A DNA stretch of 22,720 nucleotides from assembly GCA_037968835.1 (NCBI GenBank), contig JBBKWG010000059.1, forward strand, positions 1 to 22,720, in the 5' to 3' direction. Made by a program: the position numbers and the translations under genes. The notes below the pieces were generated by a model that was given only the letters and a program-made list of their open reading frames with translations, searched no databases and was not told the origin of the DNA. This DNA comes from JBBKWG01 sp037968835. GTDB taxonomy: Bacteria; Pseudomonadota; Alphaproteobacteria; Rhodobacterales; Rhodobacteraceae. The first letter of the stretch is position 1. Each line of letters begins with the position of its first letter. Positions 15,055-22,720 of this stretch are shown here, piece after piece.

Positions 15055-16749
15055 TCAGAACCCCGGCTCAAGATACGTTCCGTGCGGCAACCCGAGTTCA
15101 ACCAGATCCGCCCCGGTTATGCTTTTCACCGACCCGTCGTTCAACGCCTCGAACCCGGTGTCGCGGTTCAGGTAGTAGAAGGGTTCATCGCGCAAATACG
15201 GATCATTTCGGATGAAGTCGGGCATGAACCACGCGCCCGTCGCGGTTACGATAATGTTCTCTGCTCCGCTCGCCTCCAGTTCAGACTGCATAGCGGCGCG
15301 TGGACCAACCTTTTCATGCACCTGCCACGCCCGCCAGGGGATCAAGATCACCGCGCCGATCATCAATGCAGCCCAAGTCGCTGTCCGCACGCGCGCGTTG
15401 TCGGCCAGAGAACAATATGCCGCCATCGCAACAATTACCACATTGGCAATTGCCGGATGGTAGTAGCGCGAACCCCAGGTGTGCATCTGATTTGGCAACA
15501 AGACGTGCGAGGCGACGACGGTGAAGATGAACCCGATCAGACAGATCACCGGAACCATTCCCAGACGTGGCCGCAACGTCAGCGCGAGCGCCAGAAGCAA
15601 CACGATCGCTGGCGACATCCACAGGGCAAACCGCCAAAGGTTGACGACCAGAAAAAGACCGGAAAATTGACGGTCGGCCGCTCCGACGGTGTCGCTCCTG
15701 TCCAGATAATTCGCGAAATACTCGACTTCGAGAAGCGCGCGCGGCAAGGCGCTTGCGTCGCCCGTTTGCAACCAGGTCGCCACTTCCGGCCACATGATCC
15801 AAAGCGGCACACCCACGGCATACGCGACGATATAAGGCAGCGTTTTCCACCGCGATCCGAAATACCCCAGTAGCATCGCGATCCCGAAGGGAAACACATA
15901 GATCGCATGCACGTGGACCTGATGAATCCCCAGCGCGAAAAACCCGACCGTTGCCGCCATGACATGGGCGGTCCATGATCCCCGCAGGAAAAGCGCAAGC
16001 CAGACCGTGTTGAATGCCAGATGCGTGGTAAACGCAAATCCTGATGCCGAGGTCAGCAGAACTTGCGGCGAGCCCAGCACCAAGGCCGCGGCCAGAACCG
16101 GCGCGTTCGCGCGGTCCGGGAAAAGCCGTCGCGCTATGTCGGCCATTGCGATCAACGTGATTCCGCTGAGCAAAGCGTGTGCTGCTGCCTGCGCATAGAG
16201 CGGCGGAAACAGAGACAGGATCGCCGCATGAATCGGCCGGTAATGCGCGATCCACAATTGACGCTCTTCATCGACATAGGTGAAAAACGGCTGAAGCTGA
16301 TCGCGGATTGCAAATGCTTCGTCGCTCAGCGGAGCCATCAAGTTACCGCCTCGGAAGATCGCCGCCTGAAAGGTCGGCATGAACTCGTCAAGAGACAGCG
16401 GATAATTGTGATGTGCTGCAAATCGCAGAAAGACGCTTCCCAGAATCGCCACCGCGACCAGCGCCGGTAACATTACGTTCGCGTTCAGATCGACCCTTGA
16501 CCAGACCCGCTCGCCCCATCCCCACGAATACAGCAAGATGGCTGCGACCACCGGACCGGCCCACATATCCTGAGCCACGAACAGGTTCAGCGTTACGAAG
16601 TAGTCCGACGCGTCGCCCGCGACCGATGCTCCGCCAGCACGGATGAACCAAAACCCGATCGGCACCGCCGCGACGCAAAATGCCAACGCAAACGCCAATC
16701 CGCTGACACCCGCATTCGCCGCCTTGAGTTCTGCCCTGCTGCCGATCAT
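15055..16749 (-). CDS. GT-C membrane glycosyltransferase (PMT/ArnT-like)
   Basis: This 564-residue inner-membrane protein has about eleven hydrophobic segments and a soluble C-terminal tail of about 70 residues. The loop NYPLSLDEFMPTFQ carries an Asp121-Glu122 pair, the metal/acceptor motif of GT-C enzymes that use polyprenyl-phosphate sugar at the periplasmic face. In PMT and ArnT this pair follows the first helix; here it comes after about three, implying an N-terminal extension. The Trp/His-rich loops (HYRPIHAAI, HQVHVHAIYVFP) are unusual. The ATG at 16749 overlaps the upstream GT2 stop (ATGA), so expression is coupled. The neighbouring polyprenyl-phosphate sugar synthase is the likely donor supplier. 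A general hypothetical membrane protein remains the alternative. Confidence 0.75.
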   Translation of the reverse strand: MIGSRAELKAANAGVSGLAFALAFCVAAVPIGFWFIRAGGASVAGDASDYFVTLNLFVAQDMWAGPVVAAILLYSWGWGERVWSRVDLNANVMLPALVAVAILGSVFLRFAAHHNYPLSLDEFMPTFQAAIFRGGNLMAPLSDEAFAIRDQLQPFFTYVDEERQLWIAHYRPIHAAILSLFPPLYAQAAAHALLSGITLIAMADIARRLFPDRANAPVLAAALVLGSPQVLLTSASGFAFTTHLAFNTVWLALFLRGSWTAHVMAATVGFFALGIHQVHVHAIYVFPFGIAMLLGYFGSRWKTLPYIVAYAVGVPLWIMWPEVATWLQTGDASALPRALLEVEYFANYLDRSDTVGAADRQFSGLFLVVNLWRFALWMSPAIVLLLALALTLRPRLGMVPVICLIGFIFTVVASHVLLPNQMHTWGSRYYHPAIANVVIVAMAAYCSLADNARVRTATWAALMIGAVILIPWRAWQVHEKVGPRAAMQSELEASGAENIIVTATGAWFMPDFIRNDPYLRDEPFYYLNRDTGFEALNDGSVKSITGADLVELGLPHGTYLEPGF

Positions 16750-17702
16750 GCGCCCGATCCGACTTTGCGACGCATCAGCCGTAGTCGGGGCAGAACCCGG
16801 TGGATGACGCGCGAATTGCGCAGAAATACGCCCCAATGCCGCGGCCCAAGTGTCACGATCGCGCGAAGCACCGCCAAGAGCGAGCGACGTTCGTTGTGAA
16901 ACACCGACGCCAGCCAGACATTCATCAAATTCGACGCTCGCGCCTGCGCCACAATCCCGTCACGCTGATGGTCGGCCAAGGCGCTTTGATGGCGCTTCAG
17001 CGGTGCCTCAAGCTGTGATGCGAAGTCATCCAGATCGCGAGAGCCAGAGATGGTCAGAGAGGTTGCGTGAAGCCGAAACGCCACTGCGCGCTCGGGCGAC
17101 CAAAGAGTCGGTCCGCACCGTGCGAGAGCCAGCCAAAGGTCCCAGTCCGCCGTATACCAAAGCGCCTCGTCCAGACCGCCGATCTCAAGCGCGGCATCGA
17201 CCGGAAACGCAGCCGCCGGAAGGGCAACGGTGTTCTGCACGATCAGCCGCGCCAGCACCTCGGGCGTTTCGAACTGACGCATCCGTCCGCCGAAAGGTGG
17301 GCTCAGCGTGCCAATCGTCTTGCCCGCATCATCCACATAGTCTGCGCCATGCAGCCACAGCGCCATTTCGGGTGCCTTTGCGAACATTCGCTGCAACAAC
17401 TTTGCGCGCCCCGGTCTCCAGAGATCGTCCTGATGCAGCAGACAGGCGCGCGGCGCGCTGGCGAGTTTCAGCGCCTGGTTTGTATTCTGAACCCAATTCT
17501 TGTTCTGCGGCGCCGAAACAAGCCGCAGGTTCATCCGATCCAGGTATTTTTCCGCAATGGCGACGCTGGCATCATCTGAACCCTGGTCGACTAGAATAAC
17601 CTCGAGTCCGTCTGCCTGACACGCCAGCGACTCCAACGTCGCTTGAAGCGTTGCCGCCCCGTTAAAGACCGGCATCAGAACGCTCAGCCACGACACGCTC
17701 AC
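16746..17702 (-). CDS. GT2 glycosyltransferase
   Basis: This 318-residue cytoplasmic GT2 enzyme has LSVLMPVFNGAATL (6-19), LEVILVDQGSDD (33-44), NTNQALKLA, and an LLHQDDLWRPGRA block (88-100) that supplies the metal-binding acidic pair. A later YTADWDLWLALA segment takes the place of the usual ED motif. It lacks membrane helices. The GTG at 17702 is chosen because it overlaps the stop of the upstream flippase-like gene (GTGA) and AGGGG lies just before it. A longer frame to 18149 only overlaps that gene. The product likely builds the glycan later handled by the GT-C enzyme; donor and acceptor are unknown. Confidence 0.87.
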   Translation of the reverse strand: MSVSWLSVLMPVFNGAATLQATLESLACQADGLEVILVDQGSDDASVAIAEKYLDRMNLRLVSAPQNKNWVQNTNQALKLASAPRACLLHQDDLWRPGRAKLLQRMFAKAPEMALWLHGADYVDDAGKTIGTLSPPFGGRMRQFETPEVLARLIVQNTVALPAAAFPVDAALEIGGLDEALWYTADWDLWLALARCGPTLWSPERAVAFRLHATSLTISGSRDLDDFASQLEAPLKRHQSALADHQRDGIVAQARASNLMNVWLASVFHNERRSLLAVLRAIVTLGPRHWGVFLRNSRVIHRVLPRLRLMRRKVGSGA

Positions 17703-18694
17703 GTGCCCCTCTCCGTCGTCGCGCTGCGCGAAACACCGTCCAGAACCGGGCGCAATGCGACCAGTCCCAAGCCGATCAGCACCATCGTCACGAAGGTCAC
17801 CAGCCGCAGGGCCAGCGCCGCAAGCGCCGCCGACGCCGCAGTCGTCCCGCCGGCGACAAGAACCGCGCTCCAAGTCCATTCGGCAACTCCCAGACCTCCC
17901 GGAGTGATCGGCAAAGCTGTGATCAGGCTGACGGCGGGCGTGGCTGCGAACACCAGCCAGCTTAGTGTCGACGGCGCAAAGACCGCCATCACCACGACGG
18001 CCCGCAAACCCACGACGATCAGACGCGCCAGAGAATATCCGGCAAGCGTCAACACCACCGATGTCGGTGCCGCCGCGGCCCTCGCGAAACCGGCCGCCGC
18101 ACCCTCGCAAACCCGCGACAGCAAAGCCACCCGCGCTCCGGCGCTGCATATCACGGACGCAATGCGCATCAGAGGGCGAAGGGCGACGACAGTGATCCCG
18201 ACAACGCCGAAGAACGTGCCAACCACACCCGCAGGCGTCAGGCCAAGTCCAAACGCTGCGATCCCTGCCACCGCACCACTGGAAACCAGTATCAGATCGA
18301 AGGCTTGCTCAAAGAATGTCGCTCCGATCACATGGCCGGACGACCGCGCCTTTCGATCCAGAAGAAACCACCGCACCAGAAGCGTCGACAACTGCACCGG
18401 GATGAATTGACCGAACAGCGCGCCAAGGTTGGTCATCTCGACCAGACGCCAGAAACCCGGCCCATCGACGGGCTGGGCAAGGTAACGCGCGGAGACTTTC
18501 CACTTGAGTGTGCCAATTATCTTGTTGGCCAGCGTCAGCAGGCCGACCACGGCAAAAAGCCATAGTGGTGCCTGGGTTACCGATGACATCGCCTCGCCGA
18601 GCGTAATTCCCAGACGGGAAAACAACAGCCAGATCAGCGCAAGTCCAACCCCGCTCCACGCCGCCAACCAGACCGGGCGCAATCCGACACTCAT
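17699..18694 (-). CDS. LPG-synthase-TM / flippase-like integral membrane protein
   Basis: The 331-residue inner-membrane protein has about eight helices and the family landmarks of the lysylphosphatidylglycerol synthase transmembrane domain: LGALFGQFIPVQLSTLLVRW near the middle and ALPITPGGLGVAEW toward the end. Proteins with this domain but no catalytic aminoacyl-transfer domain are often found in glycan clusters. They have been proposed to move polyprenyl-linked sugars or lipids across the membrane (AglD-related). Here it sits between a methyltransferase and a GT2 and overlaps the GT2 start by 4 bases, which supports a role in glycolipid handling. The ATG at 18694 has no strong ribosome binding site. 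Confidence 0.82.
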   Translation of the reverse strand: MSVGLRPVWLAAWSGVGLALIWLLFSRLGITLGEAMSSVTQAPLWLFAVVGLLTLANKIIGTLKWKVSARYLAQPVDGPGFWRLVEMTNLGALFGQFIPVQLSTLLVRWFLLDRKARSSGHVIGATFFEQAFDLILVSSGAVAGIAAFGLGLTPAGVVGTFFGVVGITVVALRPLMRIASVICSAGARVALLSRVCEGAAAGFARAAAAPTSVVLTLAGYSLARLIVVGLRAVVVMAVFAPSTLSWLVFAATPAVSLITALPITPGGLGVAEWTWSAVLVAGGTTAASAALAALALRLVTFVTMVLIGLGLVALRPVLDGVSRSATTERGT

Positions 18695-18739
18695 CGTCGC
18701 TGTGCCCGAGCATCGCCGTCACCCGACTCAATCCCGGAT

Positions 18740-18780
18740 GCCCTCCCGATGAAGGGCGCGTTCACGACGTCAAACGTCGT
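18740..18780 (-). repeat. Two adjacent small hairpins between methyltransferase and flippase-like genes
   Basis: GCCCT...AGGGC (18740-18757) and ACGACG-TCAAA-CGTCGT (18764-18780) are back-to-back dyads in the 105-base gap after the methyltransferase stop. No T-run follows on the transcribed strand. They could attenuate or protect the methyltransferase message, but this is a weak call. Confidence 0.3.
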
Positions 18781-18799
18781 TCGCCTTCGGTCAGGTCCT

Positions 18800-19579
18800 C
18801 TAGCCATAAACCAGGCCAATCCCGTACATGCCTTGCGTTTCGTCCGCGATAATTGTGTCGGTCCTAACGTCGGTATCCGCTTCAAGCTCATTCCAGAAGC
18901 GGTTCACATCAATTGAGGGATCGACCTTATTTTCCAGCACATCGTGCAGCGCAAGCAGTCCACCGGGTGCCAGAAGCGGGCGGTAATTCTGATAATCCTT
19001 CTTGACGCCTTCGAATGAATGATCCGCGTCGATCAGAATGAAATCGAAACCTCGATCGCCAACAATTTCGCGCACTCGCTCGACAGTAGCGGCGTCATGA
19101 GAATCGGCGCGCATCAGATGCAACGCCTGTCCGTTCTGTGCGAAGTCGCGATAATACGGCTCTTTCCATCGCGGATAACCGCCGCCGTTGCGTCCATATG
19201 GAAGATCGACGCTTACGATCGTTGCATCCGGCGCCGCAAATCGACACATCAGGAACAGCGTGCCACCGCGCGCCGTGCCGATCTCCAGAATTGTTTTCGG
19301 CTTCCGCACGTTGATGCGTTCGATCAATCCAGCCAATTCCGACGGGACCTGCATCGGACGTATTCCGGCTCCGAAAGCATCGTCGCAGACTTCGCGCACC
19401 GCGCTTTCGACAGTCTGCGGAAAATCCCCCCGCTTCAGCCGCTTACCGACCCGCCCGATCGAGAAACGATCCTTGAGGTTATTCAACGTCGCCCAGAACG
19501 CCGTCGCAACACGAGTGACCCGTTCGTGTTTCCCCTCGCGTTCCCACGACCGAATTTGCCATTTCAGAGTATCAATCAT
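18800..19579 (-). CDS. Class I SAM-dependent methyltransferase (Methyltransf_24 / CmcI-like)
   Basis: This 259-residue soluble protein has a Rossmann SAM-binding core: motif I TILEIGTARGGTLFLM (96-111), an acidic end of strand 2 (IVSVDLP, 121-127), DFILIDADHSFEGVKKDY (179-196) and a LLAPGGLLALHDV strand (202-214). This arrangement fits the CmcI-like and Methyltransf_24 groups, several of which O-methylate sugars or act in polysaccharide clusters. The N-terminal 80 residues are basic and variable. It is the first gene of the minus-strand glycan operon, 105 bases before the flippase-like gene. The target is unknown; methylation of a terminal sugar is inferred from context only. Confidence 0.83.
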   Translation of the reverse strand: MIDTLKWQIRSWEREGKHERVTRVATAFWATLNNLKDRFSIGRVGKRLKRGDFPQTVESAVREVCDDAFGAGIRPMQVPSELAGLIERINVRKPKTILEIGTARGGTLFLMCRFAAPDATIVSVDLPYGRNGGGYPRWKEPYYRDFAQNGQALHLMRADSHDAATVERVREIVGDRGFDFILIDADHSFEGVKKDYQNYRPLLAPGGLLALHDVLENKVDPSIDVNRFWNELEADTDVRTDTIIADETQGMYGIGLVYG

Positions 19580-20019
19580 ATTTTTGACCGGGCTTCTTCA
19601 TTCCACACTCATGCCGCTTCTTTGCGCTCAGGCATCGACCGTCCCACATCGCCGCAACGCAGTTTTGAAACTCGACACGCCGCACCCCGACACTTTGATT
19701 GTGCTCTAATGCGCAACAATCGTGGTGGCATTATGGCAAAACGCGCCATTTCTAGTGCAAATCCGCTCCGCAATAGTTCCCAGCCAGCAGGGAAAAAACC
19801 GTGTAAACCGTCCCCCGGGATGCCGACAACAGAAACCCTTCCGCAACGAAGCGACAAAAGCGTCTACGTGGGGCGGAAATGACAGCGCAATAGCGATGAA
19901 AGTTGCGGGAATTCAAAGCTGAATTCCGCCGCATTAATACATACAATCAGTAACTTAGGTCGGTGGCGGTGCTGTCAGACCAATGCAAACTAGTCTCCGC
20001 AAGGACAGTTGAGCTGTCC
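19580..20019. other. Gene-poor intergenic region
   Basis: About 440 bases hold no open frame with protein-like character. An inverted repeat GGAATTC-AAAGCT-GAATTCC occupies 19908-19927 and is extended by GCG/CGC with one bulged base. At the right end GGTGCTGTCAGACC (19968-19981) could be the terminal inverted repeat of the neighbouring insertion-sequence remnant, but the matching end was not found. The methyltransferase promoter must lie near 19600-19700; no clear boxes were seen. Confidence 0.45.
19908..19927. repeat. Inverted repeat with EcoRI-like core
   Basis: GGAATTC and GAATTCC flank a 6-base spacer, giving a perfect 7-bp stem, with further GCG/CGC pairing across one bulge. No T-run is adjacent on either side. 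It may be a protein-binding dyad, a hairpin, or an insertion scar. Confidence 0.3.
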
Positions 20020-20430
20020 CATACCCCGCGCCGAGACCGCGCCACTCGGCAAGATCAGCGGCATGATTGAGCTTGAATTTGTCTCTGCTGAAGAGCGGGC
20101 GCTCCTGGTTGAAATGGTTATGTATCGAAGAATGGACAGCAGCGAACTTCTGCAGACTTCGCATGCGACAGAAGCGCAGCATGGCCCGCTCGCGTCGCCA
20201 AATTGGCGGGGGCGAGTTCTCCGCTTGATTGTTCTGCCAGCGGCCGGTTTCATGTTTGTCCGAATTGCCGCTGACCTTCATCCCAGCGCCGGGGATCGAA
20301 GTTTGTCGGTCACGATCACTTCCGGATTCCCATTGCGCTTCACACTCCCACGCGACCGGCTGATCTCGGTCTGGGGGCTCGACAGCAATCCGCTTACATA
20401 CGTGGTCGATGTCACGGTAAGCTGAATTCG
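20020..20430 (-). pseudogene. Degenerate IS6-family transposase remnant
   Basis: Reading leftward, three blocks match the C-terminal part of IS6-family DDE transposases but lie in two frames. First comes YRDIDHVCKRIAVE (near 20419-20378), like the 'WRAVDHEGEVLE' block. Then, in another frame, comes VKRNGNPEVIVTDKLRS (about 20343-20293), which holds the second catalytic Asp and ends at a TGA (20280-20278). The first frame then resumes from 20281 with NSDKHETGRWQNNQAENS (the catalytic Glu), RRERAMLRFCRMRSLQKF, and HNHFNQERPLFSRDKFK to AEWRGLG. The N-terminal half with the first Asp is missing, and at least two frame changes are present, so it is inactive. A plus-strand frame at 20009-20425 is its antisense shadow. 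Confidence 0.82.
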
Positions 20431-20465
20431 GCGCATGTTGGGGCAACACGGGGTTACAGAATATC

Positions 20466-21476
20466 TCAGGTGTCCTCACTCAGAGCCGCGGGGATGATGG
20501 CCCCCTCGATCAGAGCCATTAGGTCGCCGAAATACCCGCCGCTGCGGGCCGGCCGTGTAGGATCGGAGGTGATGGCAATGCTCATCCCGAGGTCTGGCAC
20601 GATACAGATCACCTGCCCACCGTAACCGCGCGCCAGCGCATAGGCATGGCCCCGCGCGTTGCCAAGGAACCAACCGTATCCATAGCTGAGCCCGGAAAAG
20701 GGTGAGTGGGTTCGGGGACGCAAAGACCGCGCGACCCAATCGTCGCTGAACACCTGTGTGCCGCCCCATCGGCCGCCGTTCAGGTAGAGTTCTCCGATCC
20801 GTACCATTGCGGGAAGGCTCAGTGCCATTTCATTACCGCCGAGATAGCGGCCTTGCGGATCACGGGTCCATGTCGGGATGTCGATGTTCAGCGGCCGGCC
20901 AAGTCGCCCGCGCGCGAGCGACAACAGGTTTTTCCCAGAGCGTTCCGACAGCACCGCACCGAGAACGTGGAAGGAACCCGTCGAATAGAGCATCCGGCTG
21001 CCCGGCTCGGCCACGAACGGCCGGTCAAGCACGTCGCTGACCCAGTTCCCGCTGCTGACCCATTCACCGTAATTCGCGCCCGACGTCCGTTCCAGCCCGG
21101 CCTGCATCGTGACCAGATGCTCGATGGTGATGTCTCCCACCCGCGGGTCGGCGCCGCGCGGGATCAACCGGGGGGCAAGCTCGGCCAGTGTAGAATTGAG
21201 CGAAGGGATCTCGCCCCGATCGAGGGCGGCGCCCGTCAATGCCGCAACGATTGTCTTCGAGACCGACTTGACGGGCACGGCAGTTCCGATGGAAGGACCT
21301 CGGAAGACTTCCGACAACACCGTCATTCCATCGCGTTGCACGACCAGCGCGTGACACTGATCGAGCGCCCGAGCCTGGTCAATAATTGCTTGCCAGGTGC
21401 CAGATCGAGCCCCGGCGGGAAAGGCGCCCAGAGCGACCGCACCGGTAAGAAAAAGGCGGCGTGTCAGTTTGAACAT
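20466..21476 (-). CDS. Beta-lactamase-family serine hydrolase, Tat-type export
   Basis: This 336-residue penicillin-binding-protein-like/class C beta-lactamase-fold hydrolase (PF00144 type) has the nucleophile motif S71-V-S-K74 in VKSVSKTIVAAL. A tyrosine motif Y164-S-T replaces the common YxN, and YGYGWFLGNARGHAYALARGYGGQ lies near the end. The N-terminus, TRRLFLTGAVALGAFPAGA, has the twin-arginine pattern, so export through Tat to the periplasm is likely. Members act as esterases, D-aminopeptidases or beta-lactamases; which applies cannot be told. The ATG at 21476 is preceded by GAGG 7 bases upstream and places the signal peptide at the N-terminus. A longer frame to 21575 would bury it. Confidence 0.87.
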   Translation of the reverse strand: MFKLTRRLFLTGAVALGAFPAGARSGTWQAIIDQARALDQCHALVVQRDGMTVLSEVFRGPSIGTAVPVKSVSKTIVAALTGAALDRGEIPSLNSTLAELAPRLIPRGADPRVGDITIEHLVTMQAGLERTSGANYGEWVSSGNWVSDVLDRPFVAEPGSRMLYSTGSFHVLGAVLSERSGKNLLSLARGRLGRPLNIDIPTWTRDPQGRYLGGNEMALSLPAMVRIGELYLNGGRWGGTQVFSDDWVARSLRPRTHSPFSGLSYGYGWFLGNARGHAYALARGYGGQVICIVPDLGMSIAITSDPTRPARSGGYFGDLMALIEGAIIPAALSEDT

Positions 21477-21641
21477 CCCTCGGCCTCGCGATCCACATGC
21501 GCAGCATAGACCGTATGTTCGACGGAGCGATTCATCATTTCGTGAGGCAGCCCCAGAACTGCCGCCCAAAATCATGAATTGGCGCTGCCTTTTGCGAATA
21601 GGAAAACGGATACATGAGGGTCTTTGAGGCCGAAGTATCCC

Positions 21642-22250
21642 TCAGCGCGACACCGTTCGCTTCGCCCACACCCGGAGGTCGATCACGACCTTCGTCGTCG
21701 CGGTTAGTACCAATGCACAAAGCGCCACCTTGGAGATCGTCTCCATCGTTCCTTCGATCAGTATGGCGTGCACCACACTTCCGACGACGATCACCACCGC
21801 GAGGGACGTGTGACCGACCCTCCACACACGCAATCGCTGGCGAAACCGCCGACGCAGTGGTGCCAGGAGCGCTGTGGCGAAGAGCGCCCACATTGCTATC
21901 ACGCCCCAGGATGAGAACGGCGTTGGAGACGCGAAGAGAAGGGCGTCGATTACGTCCGGCGGACTGGTGATCCAGAGGCCGGCGACGTGGATCACCACCA
22001 TCACCACAAGAGTGCCGCCGATCCAGCGATGCACTCGCCGACCACGATGAGTCGGCAATCCCGGCAGATACCCACCTGCCAGCAAGGGCTGAAACACCAT
22101 AAGTGCAATCGCTACGATTCCGGCAAACCCGGCAGCAATATAAACTGGATCGCGCCATGCGAGCAGCGGGCTCGCCGTCGCCGCGAATATCGGCAAACCA
22201 ACGGCCATCCCGAGGCCGGCCCAGACCAGAGTCGCTCGGACCACGCGCAT
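21642..22250 (-). CDS. Ferric-reductase-like heme membrane protein
   Basis: The 202-residue inner-membrane protein has about six helices and the bis-His arrangement of ferric-reductase-like transmembrane domains. His74 and His88 lie in one helix (HRWIGGTLVVMVVIHV). His147 and His161 lie in another (HTSLAVVIVVGSVVHA). Both pairs are 14 residues apart, enough to hold two b-type hemes across the membrane. No FAD/NAD domain is attached, so an electron donor must come from elsewhere. The ATG at 22250 follows the upstream dioxygenase-like gene by 18 bases, which suggests one transcript and a shared redox role. Confidence 0.83.
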   Translation of the reverse strand: MRVVRATLVWAGLGMAVGLPIFAATASPLLAWRDPVYIAAGFAGIVAIALMVFQPLLAGGYLPGLPTHRGRRVHRWIGGTLVVMVVIHVAGLWITSPPDVIDALLFASPTPFSSWGVIAMWALFATALLAPLRRRFRQRLRVWRVGHTSLAVVIVVGSVVHAILIEGTMETISKVALCALVLTATTKVVIDLRVWAKRTVSR

Positions 22251-22268
22251 GCCCTTCGCCCCGCCCGG

Positions 22269-22720
22269 TCAGACCGGTTGGAGGACGAAATGCGCCTCCA
22301 GGCTGGTATCCTTTACGCTTCCCATGACTGGACGGAGGAAAACGGTTTCGAACTCTCCGCTGTCATAGGCGAGGTGGCCATGCGGTTGTCCAAAGGCGGG
22401 CACGATCTGCGGCATTTCGAGGCGAAAAACGCCGTTCGCGTCCGTGAGTGTGGCGCCGTGGCTGTGGGGGTCACGCTCGTGCCCTTCGGTGGTATGCGCC
22501 CAGATTTGAATGCGCCGGTCCGCAATTGGGGCGCCGTCACCAGCGCGCCGCACTGTCCCAGACATCCAGAAGCCCCCGCCGCCAATCCGATCCACGATCG
22601 GAGCGTCGGGCAGGTAGTTGTTGGATCCGCCGCGCATCGAATGCGTCGGTGGGATCCCTCCCGCGCGGGCGGGTGCGAACAGGCCGGAAACACCACTCGC
22701 CACGACGAAGCCGCCAGCGA
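22269..22720 (-). CDS. Intradiol-dioxygenase-like secreted protein, C-terminal part (runs off right edge)
   Basis: The frame is open to the window edge; about 150 residues are seen. The first visible residues (AGGFVVASGVSGLFAPARAGG) look like the hydrophobic part of a signal peptide, possibly Tat, whose start lies beyond the window. The mature part has the beta-sandwich pattern of the intradiol ring-cleavage dioxygenase fold: SGTVRRAGDGAPIADRRIQIWAH, GATLTDANGVFRLEMP, then QPHGHLAY with an HxH pair like the two His iron ligands. The usual first Tyr ligand is not evident, so catalysis is uncertain. It would form an operon with the ferric-reductase-like gene downstream. Confidence 0.6.
   Translation of the reverse strand, partial: AGGFVVASGVSGLFAPARAGGIPPTHSMRGGSNNYLPDAPIVDRIGGGGFWMSGTVRRAGDGAPIADRRIQIWAHTTEGHERDPHSHGATLTDANGVFRLEMPQIVPAFGQPHGHLAYDSGEFETVFLRPVMGSVKDTSLEAHFVLQPV

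Noticed and set aside
14911..15873. Plus-strand frame of 320 codons
   Set aside because: It runs antisense through the GT-C gene, and the product is His/Arg/Gln-rich without structure.
20009..20425. Plus-strand frame of 138 codons
   Set aside because: It lies antisense to the IS6 transposase blocks, which match a known family in the minus strand; the plus product matches nothing recognised.

Overview
This window looks like a chromosomal or megaplasmid segment of an alphaproteobacterium, most likely of the Rhodobacteraceae (Roseobacter-type). The reasons are the GC-rich genes, the many 4-base ATGA/GTGA gene overlaps, and proteins resembling the rhizobial succinoglycan (Exo) set. No tRNA, rRNA or CRISPR array was seen. 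All names rest on motif recognition by eye; no database search was run.

Region 1 (1-9258) is an exopolysaccharide locus. It starts with the 5' part of a Stf0-type sulfotransferase (minus, runs off the left edge). Then come an ExoU-like glycosyltransferase (plus), an ExoQ-like polymerase and an ExoK-like GH16 glucanase (minus), an ExoO-like glycosyltransferase (plus), a small two-helix protein resembling the ExoX/SyrA repressors (minus), and the tightly coupled minus-strand operon exoA-exoM-exoP. Together they would add glucosyl residues to a lipid-linked repeat (ExoA, ExoM, ExoO, ExoU), polymerise it with length control (ExoQ, ExoP), trim the product (ExoK) and perhaps sulfate it. ExoL-, ExoW-, ExoY-, ExoF- and ExoT-type genes are not in the window. 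The ExoP protein lacks the Walker A lysine.

Region 2 (9455-13471) is a minus-strand operon for a polar amino acid ABC transporter: DapF-like epimerase, ATPase, periplasmic binding protein, two permeases. The epimerase keeps both catalytic cysteines but departs from the DapF signature, so the operon may import and epimerise an amino acid other than diaminopimelate. A perfect 10-bp hairpin follows the binding-protein gene.

Region 3 (13824-19579) is a second glycan locus. It holds a membrane-anchored polyprenyl-phosphate sugar synthase (plus), a GT-C membrane glycosyltransferase, a GT2 glycosyltransferase, an LPG-synthase-TM/flippase-like membrane protein and a class I methyltransferase (all minus). 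The set fits assembly of a glycolipid or glycan decoration at the periplasmic face using polyprenyl-phosphate-linked sugar.

Region 4 (19580-22720) holds a gene-poor gap, a frameshifted remnant of an IS6-family transposase, a Tat-type beta-lactamase-fold serine hydrolase, a ferric-reductase-like heme membrane protein and the 3' part of an intradiol-dioxygenase-like secreted protein that runs off the right edge.
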